Origin: GAS188 sp963713805
GTDB taxonomy: Bacteria; Pseudomonadota; Alphaproteobacteria; Rhizobiales; Beijerinckiaceae
Assembly (NCBI GenBank): GCA_963713805.1
Contig: CAVQNF010000027.1
Location: 1-64,000 of the forward strand
Length of the DNA: 64,000 nt
Reading direction: 5' to 3'
Position 1 is the stretch's first letter. Each line of letters opens with the position of its first letter. This document shows positions 15,193-24,122 of the stretch, piece after piece. A model generated the notes under the pieces. That model made no database searches, was not told the DNA's origin, and worked only from the letters and a program-made list of their open reading frames with translations. A program made the position numbers and the translations under genes.

Positions 15193-17633
15193 TAGTGCTG
15201 AACCACCCGCTTATATGACCCTCCCGCATGCGGCGCATGCACATATAGGTTTCCATCTGGAGCTCTAACCGGAGGCCCTCCGGGAACAGGACGCGCTGAC
15301 CCGCCACTCGGTGACGGCGGCAACCACTGGCCCGGATTGTGCGGGTCCGGAACACGCAGCGCGCCGTCAGGACCGCGCACGGCGCCACCATAGGGAGGTC
15401 CGCCGGGCGGCGGTATCTGCAAATTGGCGGCCGGTGAAGGCGCCTGCCCCTGGCGTTGCGCCGCGGCCTGCAGAAGAGTCGCAACGGCTTGCCCGTCCCG
15501 CGGATCGCCGGGCGGCGCCGGCGCTTGAGGTTGGCCCTGTGGTTCAGCCTGTGGCGCACCTGGGGAAGGAGCTGAGTCAGGCTGAGCTTGTAGCGCGTCG
15601 AAAGTATCGATCGCCGTGTCGGTCGACGTCGCATGCGCCCTGACGGTCTCGTGATGGGCAAGCGCCAGGCTGTGCACCGCGCGCGCCGCCGCTGCTTTTG
15701 CGTCGCTTTGCTTCTTGAGCGTATCTGCCTGCTTGTTCGCAAGGGCGGCTTGGACCGCCTGCTGTTGCGCCGCCGCGGCTTGCGGGTCCTGCTGCGACAG
15801 CATCTGGATGAGCTGCTGCTTCTTCGATTGCGGCAGCGCCGAGGCCTCGATGATCACGGCGGGCGGCACGGGCACGTTGTTTTGCGCCAGAGACTGCAAG
15901 GTATCGAACACGTCGCCCATCACATTCGTCGTGTCCGGCCCCTCGTCGATCAGGATGTCGACGTCGATCTGCCCGACGGCGTTGACGAGCATCGGGCGTC
16001 CCCAAGGGTCGGCCGCCACGGCATTGATCGTCATGTAGCGCGCGGCGCCCTGGTCGTTGGTCACGCGCAAGATGCGCTCCGCCGTCCAGTTGCGCTGCTG
16101 CGCCACCCAGATCTTGCGGTAGAGCCGCAGCTTCCAGGAGCGCCATTGCGACAGGAAAGGCCCGAGCTCCGCGATCCCCGTTTGCTGCATCATCGCGAAG
16201 GCACGGCCGGATTGATCGGAGGGTTGCGCGCCCATGAGTTGCGGATTGGGGCCGAACTGCTCGATCTCGTCCTTCGCGTCCTGGTAATACTGCGTCTGCC
16301 GGATGAATTCCTGCTGGCCCTCCAGCACCTCGACATCGTTCGGATCACCGTCGTAGAGCATCACGCCGTCGGGGCGCGCGGCCTCGCGGCGCAGCGTCTC
16401 GATATCGGGCTGATCGCCGCCGATGGCGCGCCGGTTCACCTTGAGCTGGCGCGTGTTCATGATGTGCACCGATTTCGAGCGGTGCTGGTTCATCGCGTCT
16501 TGCGGGCCGATCAGGTTGCGCACGAAGCCGTAGTGATCGCCGATCCCATCGACATGCACCGCGAAGGCGTCGTAGCGCGAGATGGTCTTTCCCTTCTCGT
16601 CGAAGAAGGGTGAAATCCCGCTTCGCAGCAGCTCGGTGCCGGCGTAAAAGGCGAACCTCCATTCGCCCGCGGCGCGATACCAATGCTCGACGAGGCGCAG
16701 CTTGGTGCGCCCTTGCGACCAAAGATACGAGCGGTCGAGATCGAACTCGGTTTCGCCCGTGTCGTCGATGGAGCCGAGCGCGTCGTCCCATTTTCCCGGG
16801 AACAGCTCCTCGAACTCGTCCTTCGTCATCAGCTTCGAGACGCCCATGTAGCGGGCATCCGAGAAGTCGAGCTTCAGCGAGCGCGGATCGTAGAAGAAGG
16901 TCGTCGCATCGACGGTCGCGACATCGATATCCGGGTCGAGCTTGTCGCCCGGCACGATGCCGAGCTCGGCGATCACGATCCCGGTGCACGCGCCCTTGCG
17001 CAACGCCTCGGTTTCCTGCGCCGCGAAGCGCGACATGTCGAGCGCGTAGCGGATGCATTGCGTGGAGATTTCCGCGCCTTGCTCGTCGTTCTCGATGCGC
17101 CCCACGGCCTTCGGGTCGCCCCGCAGCTTCTCGAGCACGCCGACGAGGCCGTCGATCTTGCGCCCGACGCGGTTGAAGGTGATCGCGGGTTGGCCGCGCG
17201 CCTGCAGCGTGTCGAGCTGCTCCTTCGTCCACTGGTCGCCATGGTAGTATTTCAGGGCCGTGCGGGCTTCGAGGATCTCGCTCTGCTTGATGGTCACATA
17301 GTCGGTGAACTGCTTGCGAAGCTCGGTCACGTCGAGGCCCTCGCCGTCATCGGGCGAGGGTTGGTCGCCGGCATAGTCGCCGTCGGGCAACGGCGCCTGC
17401 GGTCCGACTGACAGAGGAAGCGCCGCGCCCGCAAGCTGCGCTCCGGCCGGAGCGATTCCAGCGACGCTTGCGCCCGGCGATGCGAGGGTTCCCCCTGCGG
17501 CGCCTGGCGCCGGCAGTGCCGCGCGAGGCACGCCCGTGCCCGCCCGCGGCGTGCCGAAGGGAGAGCCGAAGAGCCCGCGCCGGCCGGTCGCGGGCGCGCC
17601 GAAAGGCAGGACAGGTTTCACGGGAAGGGCCAT
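15192..17633 (-). CDS. Phage portal protein, P22 type
   Basis: The 813-residue protein has an Ala/Pro-rich start. The portal body then begins TDYVTIKQSEILEARTALKYY with GDQWTKEQLD and ARGQPAITFNRVGRKIDGLV. Later landmarks are DPRSLKLDFSDARYMG, SVHIMNTRQLKVNRRAIGG and DQSGRAFAMMQQTG. The C-terminal 150 residues are Gln/Ala-helical and then Pro/Gly-rich (NPGQWLPP). These are features of the P22-like portal family, the dodecameric gate for DNA packaging. It lies 7 bases after the large terminase and is joined to the zincin gene by a TAATG overlap. It is intact, unlike the tail genes. Confidence 0.92.
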   Translation of the reverse strand: MALPVKPVLPFGAPATGRRGLFGSPFGTPRAGTGVPRAALPAPGAAGGTLASPGASVAGIAPAGAQLAGAALPLSVGPQAPLPDGDYAGDQPSPDDGEGLDVTELRKQFTDYVTIKQSEILEARTALKYYHGDQWTKEQLDTLQARGQPAITFNRVGRKIDGLVGVLEKLRGDPKAVGRIENDEQGAEISTQCIRYALDMSRFAAQETEALRKGACTGIVIAELGIVPGDKLDPDIDVATVDATTFFYDPRSLKLDFSDARYMGVSKLMTKDEFEELFPGKWDDALGSIDDTGETEFDLDRSYLWSQGRTKLRLVEHWYRAAGEWRFAFYAGTELLRSGISPFFDEKGKTISRYDAFAVHVDGIGDHYGFVRNLIGPQDAMNQHRSKSVHIMNTRQLKVNRRAIGGDQPDIETLRREAARPDGVMLYDGDPNDVEVLEGQQEFIRQTQYYQDAKDEIEQFGPNPQLMGAQPSDQSGRAFAMMQQTGIAELGPFLSQWRSWKLRLYRKIWVAQQRNWTAERILRVTNDQGAARYMTINAVAADPWGRPMLVNAVGQIDVDILIDEGPDTTNVMGDVFDTLQSLAQNNVPVPPAVIIEASALPQSKKQQLIQMLSQQDPQAAAAQQQAVQAALANKQADTLKKQSDAKAAAARAVHSLALAHHETVRAHATSTDTAIDTFDALQAQPDSAPSPGAPQAEPQGQPQAPAPPGDPRDGQAVATLLQAAAQRQGQAPSPAANLQIPPPGGPPYGGAVRGPDGALRVPDPHNPGQWLPPSPSGGSARPVPGGPPVRAPDGNLYVHAPHAGGSYKRVVQH

Positions 17634-17640
17634 TTGGGCC

Positions 17641-19137
17641 TCACAAAATGTTGACGCTGACGCGCGGCTTTCGCCCGAAGCTCGAATAGCCGCTCATGCT
17701 CTTCTCTTCGGGGGGCGCGAGGCGCAACGGCACGTAAGGGCGCGACAGGCAGGCATAGCGCAGCTCGTCCGCGGCATGGTCTTCCATGGTGGTGTCGAGG
17801 TCCTCGGGCCGATCGGGGTCGTGCTGCAGCAGCGGCAAGGTGCGGATGAGCGAGACGCAAGTCGAGAACACGAAGAGCATCGGGTGTTCGCCCTTGCCCT
17901 TGAGACGCGCCCGCACCGCCATCCACCCGGACATGGCGCCGCGCTGTCCGACGCGGCTGTTGTCGGCCGCGCGGAAGCGCGGGCCCGTGTTGTCGTCGAT
18001 CCGACGCATCATCTCGGCGATCGAAGGGCCGCCGTTCTGCGCGAAGGCGGAAGGGTCGAGCACGCCATAGGCGATGGTCTCGCCCTTTTCGCGTTCCTTG
18101 ATGCCGCGCGCCACCTCCTCGGCCGAGAGCTTCAGCCCGCTGTTCGCGCTGGAGGCGCCGTACCATTCGCGGTAGCGTAAAAGAGCACCGCGCGGGATGA
18201 GGCGTCCCCCCGGAAGCGGATGATCGTCGGCGGCGACCGCCCACCAGCCGATGGAGAAGGGCGAGGCAGAGCCCCAATCCATGGATCTGAAGCGCAGCCA
18301 ATCTCGCGGCACCGCAAAGGGCTCGACGACATGGCGCCCTTCGCTCCACTCGTCGAAGAAGGCGCCTTCGACCGCATTCCAGTCCCCGTCGAGCCAGGCC
18401 CGCACCAGCGCCTCCTTGCCGACGAGCTGCAGGCGATGCACATAGTTCGGGTCGAGCTCGAGCAGGAGCTTGTTGTCGGAAAGCCTCGAGGGGATGACGG
18501 CGACCTTATGGCCCGAGCCGTCTTGCAGCGGCTTCGTCAGCACCTTCGGCGCCTTGGGAAAGGGCACCATCTCGTAGCGATCGCGGATCCATCTTTGCCC
18601 GGGGCCGCCGGGATTGCCCGTCAGCACGAGCTGGGTCGGCACGCCGGAAGATGAGCGCAGCGCCCCGAACAGGCGAAAGATCGGGTCCGGCGAGGGATAT
18701 TGACCGGCTTCCTCGATCCAGGCGTCGGTGAGGTTCCGGCCTTGATATTCCTGCGCGTCCGCGACGCTGTCGAGATAGCCGAAGCCGACGCGCCCGCCGT
18801 GCGGCATGCGCCAAAAAAGCTTCGATTGGTTGAACTTCCCTCCGAGCGGACCATAGATTTGCTTCGAGCGCTCGATGGCGTCGGTGCTCGAGACGGCGGT
18901 GCGCCGGAACATCACGGCACTGAAGGCCGCGCCGTAGCGCTCCTCCTTCAAGGCCCATTTGCCGAGCATCCCGTCCGTCTTGCCGCCGCCGCGCGAGCCG
19001 CCGAAGAACACCTCCGCGAAAGGGCAATCGACGAGCGCCTTCTGCGGGCCGGGTTGCGGCCGCCAGACGATCTCAACGGGCGCTGGCGTATCGCTCTTCC
19101 CATTGCGCTTCCGTGATCGGTTCGTCGCTGACGACAT
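17641..19137 (-). CDS. terL: Phage terminase large subunit
   Basis: A 498-residue packaging motor. The ATPase part has Walker A GSRGGGKT (47-54), an arginine-rich RRTAV segment, and Walker B DAWIEEAG. The coupling motif is near LVLTGNPGGPG. The nuclease part has RFRSMDWGSASPFSIGWW, with the first catalytic Asp, and a later VLDPSAF. An ELRYACLS helix is close to the end. Lengths and spacing fit a full gp17-type terminase that cuts and pumps DNA into the portal. It overlaps the small subunit gene and is followed by the portal, the standard order. Confidence 0.93.
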   Translation of the reverse strand: MSSATNRSRKRNGKSDTPAPVEIVWRPQPGPQKALVDCPFAEVFFGGSRGGGKTDGMLGKWALKEERYGAAFSAVMFRRTAVSSTDAIERSKQIYGPLGGKFNQSKLFWRMPHGGRVGFGYLDSVADAQEYQGRNLTDAWIEEAGQYPSPDPIFRLFGALRSSSGVPTQLVLTGNPGGPGQRWIRDRYEMVPFPKAPKVLTKPLQDGSGHKVAVIPSRLSDNKLLLELDPNYVHRLQLVGKEALVRAWLDGDWNAVEGAFFDEWSEGRHVVEPFAVPRDWLRFRSMDWGSASPFSIGWWAVAADDHPLPGGRLIPRGALLRYREWYGASSANSGLKLSAEEVARGIKEREKGETIAYGVLDPSAFAQNGGPSIAEMMRRIDDNTGPRFRAADNSRVGQRGAMSGWMAVRARLKGKGEHPMLFVFSTCVSLIRTLPLLQHDPDRPEDLDTTMEDHAADELRYACLSRPYVPLRLAPPEEKSMSGYSSFGRKPRVSVNIL

Positions 19138-19541
19138 GATGGGTGTTCACGCTCTCGCTGCGGTCCACGAACAGGCCGAGCTCCTTGCCGATGAGCTCGA
19201 GCGCGCGGTTCGCGACACTGCCCTCGTAGCGATATTCTCCGGTGGGCACGCCGCGCAGCTTGACCTCTTCGATTTGCAGGGCGCGCTTCACGTTCTCGAC
19301 GAGGCGCTCCAGCACCCAGGCCCGCGTCACCGGCCCGGTGGGCGTTCTTCGGCTTCGCGCTCGCCGCGACCTTCGGCTCGGTCTCGGCTTCGGTCGTCGC
19401 GCCATCCTTGGGCCGTGAAAGATCGGGCAGCTTGGTCGGCTCTCTCTTGCTGCGTCTCGCTTTTGCGGTCGCGGCGTGCGCGCTTTCGATGGGGTTCGCG
19501 GCACGAGAGCGCGGCTTGCGCCGCGAAGCCTCTCCCTTCAT
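19073..19541 (-). pseudogene. terS: Phage terminase small subunit, one frame break
   Basis: ATG 19541 gives MKGEASRRKPRSRAANP and a basic Lys/Arg/Ala-rich N-terminus. The frame breaks near 19340, then AWVLERLVENVKRALQIEEV, GEYRYEGSVANRALELIGKE and the end EEYRYASAR-like helix (EERYASAR) follow. The C-terminal 85 residues match the small-terminase family common in rhizobial prophages (helical oligomerisation core). It recognises the packaging site and loads the large subunit. It overlaps the terL start by 65 bases. One base would restore the frame, so it may be functional. Confidence 0.7.
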
Positions 19542-19566
19542 GAGCGCACCCTCCGGCGAGGAGCGA

Positions 19567-19764
19567 TCAAAGGCGCGAGCTCGCCTTCGCGGCGCTCTTG
19601 TGCTCGCCGCAGGTGAACTCGTCGCGGACCGGCGGGAAGAGCGTGCGGAAGTCCTGATCGATGAGGAACACGGTCGGCGGGTAGCGATGGCAAAAGCCGC
19701 TCTTCGCCTCGGGGAGGGTTTTGTCCTTCTTGAAGAAGGCGCAAGATATGCAGGGCTTCATCAT
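19567..19764 (-). CDS. Small Cys-rich phage protein (putative zinc ribbon)
   Basis: GAGG lies just before tandem ATGs (19764/19761). The 65 residues read MKPCISCAFFKKD, then GFCHRYPPTVFLIDQDFRTL, then FPPVRDEFTCGEH. Four Cys and two His (C-x2-C, C-H, C-x-E-H) suggest one zinc site. Similar mini-proteins lie just upstream of terminase genes in alphaproteobacterial prophages. The upstream part of the longer ORF (to 19845) lacks the pattern and is left out. Confidence 0.55.
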   Translation of the reverse strand: MMKPCISCAFFKKDKTLPEAKSGFCHRYPPTVFLIDQDFRTLFPPVRDEFTCGEHKSAAKASSRL

Positions 19765-20297
19765 CGTGCCTCGTTCGCGGTTTTGTGAAAGTTGCGTCCG
19801 TCGCGACGGACAACCGGCCACCGCCCGTGAGGCGCGTTCGCACACGCAGCCTCTTCACTCCGAGGAGCCGGCGCGCCGGCCCGATCTCGAAAGTAGCGGC
19901 TTGGCTTCGGTGAAACGGGTTGGCCCCGGCCCGGCTCAATTAGCGCTCGAGCACCGACAGGCCCCGAAAAGCAAAGCGCCCGGCGGCTTCGTCAGCTCCG
20001 GGCGCAAATTGGATCTCTATCCAACAGACACGCCTTTTTTCAGAAATCCCGGAAAAGGTCAAGCGGCTTTTTTGAGTGTCCGCATTTTTTTTGCGAGCGG
20101 GCTCGCGGCCTGACAGGCACCGGCGAACCGCGGCAGGCTCATGAGCAATGCGGGGCTCCAATTAGGCATCGACCGCCCGCCACTCAGGCACCTAATGAGC
20201 GTCGCGAGCGGGCTCACTCGGCAGGCTCTTGCGCCCTCTGAATCTCGGCGCCGATGCCCGCCGGTAGATTTTGTGATCGCGCAGGTTTCGTGCCACG

Positions 20298-21257
20298 ATG
20301 CCCCACTTCGGCCGGCCGGGACTTCGTCGTGAGCAGCACAAGGCAATCCGGTCGCGGGATGAAAAAGGCACGGCACTGCTCAGATGGTTGGGTCGCGCAG
20401 TGAAGCTCGGCCCCGAGGATTTGCGGCGGATGGAGCGGGCTCATGTCAAGGCCTGGCCCGCCTTGGAGACGGCTCCCGTCGACGGCTGGTTGTGGCGGTG
20501 CTCGGGTGGCGGCTCGCAGCGCGCGAACGCCGTCTCGACGCTCGATTACGAAGGCGCCGATCCCGTGCGTTCGCTCGAGAAAGTGGAGGCGCTCTATCGA
20601 GCCAAAGGCATGCCGGCGCGGCTGCACAGTTTTTCCGCCGGCCGTCCCGGCAATCTGCCGGAGCTTCTGGTCGCCCGCGGTTATGCCGAAGGCGAGACGA
20701 CCTTGACGATGGTGAAGCCCTTGCAAGTCTCCCCGTCCGCGCCGCAAGTCGAGATCAGTGACAAAGCGACGCCCGAATGGCTCGAAGTCTATCTCGGCGT
20801 CATCACCGAGAACCGCCGGGTCGTGAACACGAAGATCATCGAGGGCATCCCCGGGGCGCACGCCTTCTTTGCCCACCGCCATGACGGCCGTATCATCTCC
20901 ACGGCGCTTTCCGTCGTGCTTGGGGATTGCGCGGTCATCGAATGCGTGGCGACACGAGCGGATGCGCGTGGTCAAGGAGGCGCGGCCGGCGTGCTTTACG
21001 CGCTCGAAGCCCGGGCACATCGCCAGCGGGTTCGGTTCCTGGGACTTCAGGTGAGCGAAGGCAACCGGTCGGCGCTTGCCCTTTACGAAAGGCTCGGTTT
21101 CATGCTGCGTCGACCGGAACCGCTTCTGGGCGCGCGAGTGATGGCAAGGACCGCGCGCGGTCGATCGGTATCGCTTCATCCTCGCATGCCGACGGCGGCG
21201 GTGAAGAGGGCGAGAAGTGCCGTGCCCGTGAGGAGCAGCGCGACCGCGCCCCCGTAA
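20298..21257 (+). CDS. GNAT-family N-acetyltransferase
   Basis: The conserved part begins LGPEDLRRMERAHVKAWPA, then DGWLWRCSGG-SQRANAV, as in the two-domain GNAT group. The C-terminal acetyl-CoA fold shows VIECVATRADARGQGGAAGV (a R/Q-G-x-G-G/A loop) and SEGNRSALALYERLGF. The start is unsure: a GTG at 20403 or ATG at 20430 fits family length better than 20298. The last 30 codons after GFMLRRPEP look random and overlap the NRAMP gene antisense by 82 bases, so a late frame break is likely. The substrate is not predictable. It is the first host gene right of the prophage. Confidence 0.75.
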   Translation: MPHFGRPGLRREQHKAIRSRDEKGTALLRWLGRAVKLGPEDLRRMERAHVKAWPALETAPVDGWLWRCSGGGSQRANAVSTLDYEGADPVRSLEKVEALYRAKGMPARLHSFSAGRPGNLPELLVARGYAEGETTLTMVKPLQVSPSAPQVEISDKATPEWLEVYLGVITENRRVVNTKIIEGIPGAHAFFAHRHDGRIISTALSVVLGDCAVIECVATRADARGQGGAAGVLYALEARAHRQRVRFLGLQVSEGNRSALALYERLGFMLRRPEPLLGARVMARTARGRSVSLHPRMPTAAVKRARSAVPVRSSATAPP

Positions 21258-22429
21258 ACGCCCTCGAGTCGGTGAGGTCGCGGCAATCGGCGCGCCAAGA
21301 GGACGAGAAAGCCGAGCACGAGAGGCAGGAACAGCGCGTTCATCACCTGCACGCCGACGCTCAACGTCACGAGATCGATGCCCGAGGTGATGAAGAGCGC
21401 CGCCGCGATCAGCAGCGCCGTATAGGTCGCGTAGAACCAGGGCGCGTCACGCGGCTTGTGCTCGAGGAGATGGTTGAAGCCCAGCATGTCCGAAAGCGTC
21501 CGTGCCGCGGCGAGCGTCACCACGATGGTCGCGACGATGGCCGCGCCGGAAATGCCGAGCGCGAACACGAGCCTTCCTGCGTTCTCGCCGAGGAACGGCG
21601 TGACGGCCTTTGCGATCTCCCCGACGGAGGTCAGCGACGCGCCGCCACGCTCCCCCCCGAGCGTCGCCGCGATCGCCACCAGCACGGCAGCCGTGATGAC
21701 CTGGGTCATGATGGCGCCGAGCGCCGTGTCGAGCCGTGCCGCCGGCAGATCGGTGACGCTCAGCTTCTTCTCCACCACGGCCGACTGCTGGTAGAACACC
21801 ATCCACGGCATGATTGCCGCCCCGATGTTCGCCGCTACGAGATAGAGGTATTTCGGCTCGGCGAAGGGTATGTCGAGTGCGTCTCTCGTCATCTGGGCGA
21901 GATCGGGCTTCGCCTCGATGGCCACCCAGAGGAACACGAGCTCGAAGGCGCCGACCGCGATCGCGATGCGCTCGACCGTGAGATAGGATCCGAAATAGGC
22001 CATGGCCGACAGCATGGTGACGACCAACGCCATGGTGAGCGGCGTCGGCACGCCGCAGAGCATGCTCGCGCCGGCAAGTCCGCTGAACTCGGTGAGCAGC
22101 GCCCCGAAGCTCGCGATCAGAAGGGCCGCCGTGGCGATCCAGGCCCAGCCGGGACCGAAATGCTCGCGTATGAGGCGCGCCTGTCCCTTGCGGCTCACGA
22201 TGCCGAGCCGGAGCGCGAGCTCCTGCACGATGTAGAGGAGCGGCACCAGGAGAAACTGCAGCGGCAAGAACCGGTAGCCCCATTCGGCGCCGCTCTGGGC
22301 CGCGGTGATCATGCCGCCTGCGTCGCTGTCGGCGAGCATCACCACGATGCCGGGACCCGCGACCGCAAGGAAGCGGCGCACGGCCGAGCCTCTCAAGCGT
22401 CGCTCGGATGTCAGGCGAGCCTTGGTCAT
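21176..22429 (-). CDS. Divergent NRAMP-family metal transporter
   Basis: A 417-residue protein with about 11 hydrophobic segments, the NRAMP (LeuT-fold) layout. The TM1 metal motif, normally DPGN, reads LADSDAGG (about residues 32-39). The TM6 motif, normally MPH, reads IMPWMVFYQQS. The other core features (TEFSGLAGA in TM3) fit. NRAMP proteins take up Mn/Fe with protons; changed TM1 and TM6 ligands mark side clades with other metals, including Mg. So I call a divalent-cation carrier of uncertain metal. It stands alone, convergent with the GNAT gene. Confidence 0.8.
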   Translation of the reverse strand: MTKARLTSERRLRGSAVRRFLAVAGPGIVVMLADSDAGGMITAAQSGAEWGYRFLPLQFLLVPLLYIVQELALRLGIVSRKGQARLIREHFGPGWAWIATAALLIASFGALLTEFSGLAGASMLCGVPTPLTMALVVTMLSAMAYFGSYLTVERIAIAVGAFELVFLWVAIEAKPDLAQMTRDALDIPFAEPKYLYLVAANIGAAIMPWMVFYQQSAVVEKKLSVTDLPAARLDTALGAIMTQVITAAVLVAIAATLGGERGGASLTSVGEIAKAVTPFLGENAGRLVFALGISGAAIVATIVVTLAAARTLSDMLGFNHLLEHKPRDAPWFYATYTALLIAAALFITSGIDLVTLSVGVQVMNALFLPLVLGFLVLLARRLPRPHRLEGVYGGAVALLLTGTALLALFTAAVGMRG

Positions 22430-22653
22430 GCCGGCCTTTCAGATCCTGAGCTTGGCCCTGCGGTCCACCTTAGCCCGACGCCGCGCTTAGGCGGTCACTC
22501 GCTCCTACAGCATGTTCCGCAAAAATAGGAGATGCCCGGGGGCCGAGAGTTTGCCTGGTCGGTCCTCATCGCTCGCGACCGACGGCCATGCCTTTTCACC
22601 GCGATCGACGGCCCTCCTGGTCCAGCCTTGGATCGAAGCACAATCCTCTTGCG

Positions 22654-23376
22654 TCAGCCTATCGTCCATTCCTCGGCGCTTGCGCCCGCAAGCGCCTGGA
22701 CGCGCGCTTCGTCGGCGGCGAGCTCGCGCGCGGGTCCGCTGTGGACGATCGAGCCGTCATCGAGCACATAGGCATGGTCGGCGATCTCGAGGCTCATGCG
22801 CGCGTTCTGCTCCACCAGCAGAACGGAAATCCCCTCGTCCCGCATTTTCGACACGATGGTGAAGACCTCACGCACGATGAGCGGCGCGAGGCCCTGGGAA
22901 GGCTCGTCGAGGATGAGCAGCTTGGGATTGAGCAGGAGCGCGCGTCCGATCGAGAGCATTTCCTGCTCGCCTCCGGAGAGCTGGCGTCCGCGATTTTCCT
23001 TGCGTTCGGCAAGCCTGGGGAAGAGCGCGTAGATTCGCTCGATCGTCCAAGGTCCCTTGTGCTCGCGCGGCACCTTGAGATTCTCCTCCACGCTGAGGTT
23101 GGCGAAGATTCTCCGGCCTTCGGGCACATATCCGACACCGCTGGCAGCGATACGAAAAGGCGGCCAGCGGGTGGTGTCGGCTCCGAAGATCGTGATGCGC
23201 CCCTCTCGCGCGGGCGTCAGTCCCATGAGGCTGCGCAACGTCGTCGTCTTGCCCGCTCCGTTGCGGCCGAGCAGCGCCGTGATCCTGCCTTCGGCGACCT
23301 TCAGGCTGACGCCGTGCAGGATGTGGCTCTTGCCGTAATAGGTGTGCAGGCCTTCGGCCTCGAGCGACGCGTTCAT
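22654..23376 (-). CDS. livF: Branched-chain amino-acid type ABC transporter, ATPase LivF
   Basis: 240 residues. Walker A is LLGRNGAGKTTTLRS, the signature is LSGGEQEMLSIGRAL, Walker B is LLILDEPSQGLAP, and the switch His lies in LLVEQNA-region order. The short LivF type is recognised by MNASLEAEGLHTYYGKSHIL. Its ATG overlaps the livG stop as ATGA, so it is the fifth and last gene of a coupled leftward operon (SBP, livH, livM, livG, livF). It energises import; the substrate could be branched-chain amino acids, urea or amides. Confidence 0.92.
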   Translation of the reverse strand: MNASLEAEGLHTYYGKSHILHGVSLKVAEGRITALLGRNGAGKTTTLRSLMGLTPAREGRITIFGADTTRWPPFRIAASGVGYVPEGRRIFANLSVEENLKVPREHKGPWTIERIYALFPRLAERKENRGRQLSGGEQEMLSIGRALLLNPKLLILDEPSQGLAPLIVREVFTIVSKMRDEGISVLLVEQNARMSLEIADHAYVLDDGSIVHSGPARELAADEARVQALAGASAEEWTIG

Positions 23377-24122
23377 GCGGCTTTGCCCAGATAGGCTTCC
23401 CGCACCGCCTCGTTCCCGGCGATGCTCTGCGGCGTGCCTTCGGCGAGAAGACGGCCTCGGTCGAGCACGGTGATCTTGTCCGCGAGGTGAAACACCACCC
23501 GCATGTCGTGCTCGATCAGGACGATGGTGAAATTGCCGCTCTGGTGCAGCCGCCGGATGAGCTTTGTGATCTCATAGGTCTCCTGGTCGCCCATCCCGGC
23601 GGTCGGCTCGTCGAGCAGGAGAAGGTGCGGACGAAGCGACAACGCCATGGCGACCTCGGCGGCGCGCTGGTCGCCATGGGCGAGCTCGCCCACCAGACGC
23701 GAGGCCTTGGCCTCGAGCCCCACGAGCTGGAGCGTCTCGTCGACGAGGCGGCCGATCTTGTTCTTCTCGCTGCGGGTCATCCAGGGGCGCAGCCGATAGC
23801 CGTTCGCGACCTCGGTCGCGATGCGCAGGTTCTCGAACACGGTGAGTTCGGGGAAAATCTCGGTCACCTGGAAGGTGCGCGCCATCCCAAGCTCCACGCG
23901 CCGATGCGCGGGAATCATCGTGACATCGGCTCCATCGAAGACGATCCTTCCCGTGCTCGGCGGGAAGAAGCCGCTGATGAGATTGAAGAAGGTCGTCTTG
24001 CCGGCGCCGTTCGGCCCGATGATGGCGCGCAGCTCCCCCTTCGGCACGCGAAGCGACACGCCGCTCACCGCCACGAGATTGCCGAAGCGCTTGCTGACGT
24101 TCTCGACCTCGAGGACGTTCAT
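23373..24122 (-). CDS. livG: Branched-chain amino-acid type ABC transporter, ATPase LivG
   Basis: ATG 24122 (MNVLEVENVSKRFGNLVAV) overlaps the livM stop as ATGA. 249 residues. Walker A is GPNGAGKTTFFNLISG, the signature is the LivG-type LAHGDQRAAEVAMAL in place of LSGGQ, Walker B is LLLLDEPTAGMG, and the switch His is in VLIEHDMRVVF. It pairs with LivF under the LivHM membrane dimer. The ORF extends upstream out of the real gene; the overlap and family length fix the start. Confidence 0.92.
   Translation of the reverse strand: MNVLEVENVSKRFGNLVAVSGVSLRVPKGELRAIIGPNGAGKTTFFNLISGFFPPSTGRIVFDGADVTMIPAHRRVELGMARTFQVTEIFPELTVFENLRIATEVANGYRLRPWMTRSEKNKIGRLVDETLQLVGLEAKASRLVGELAHGDQRAAEVAMALSLRPHLLLLDEPTAGMGDQETYEITKLIRRLHQSGNFTIVLIEHDMRVVFHLADKITVLDRGRLLAEGTPQSIAGNEAVREAYLGKAA

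Noticed and set aside
20927..22528. A 533-codon plus-strand frame opposite the NRAMP gene
   Set aside because: Arg/His/Glu-rich antisense shadow with no recognisable domain; the NRAMP protein on the other strand is clear.
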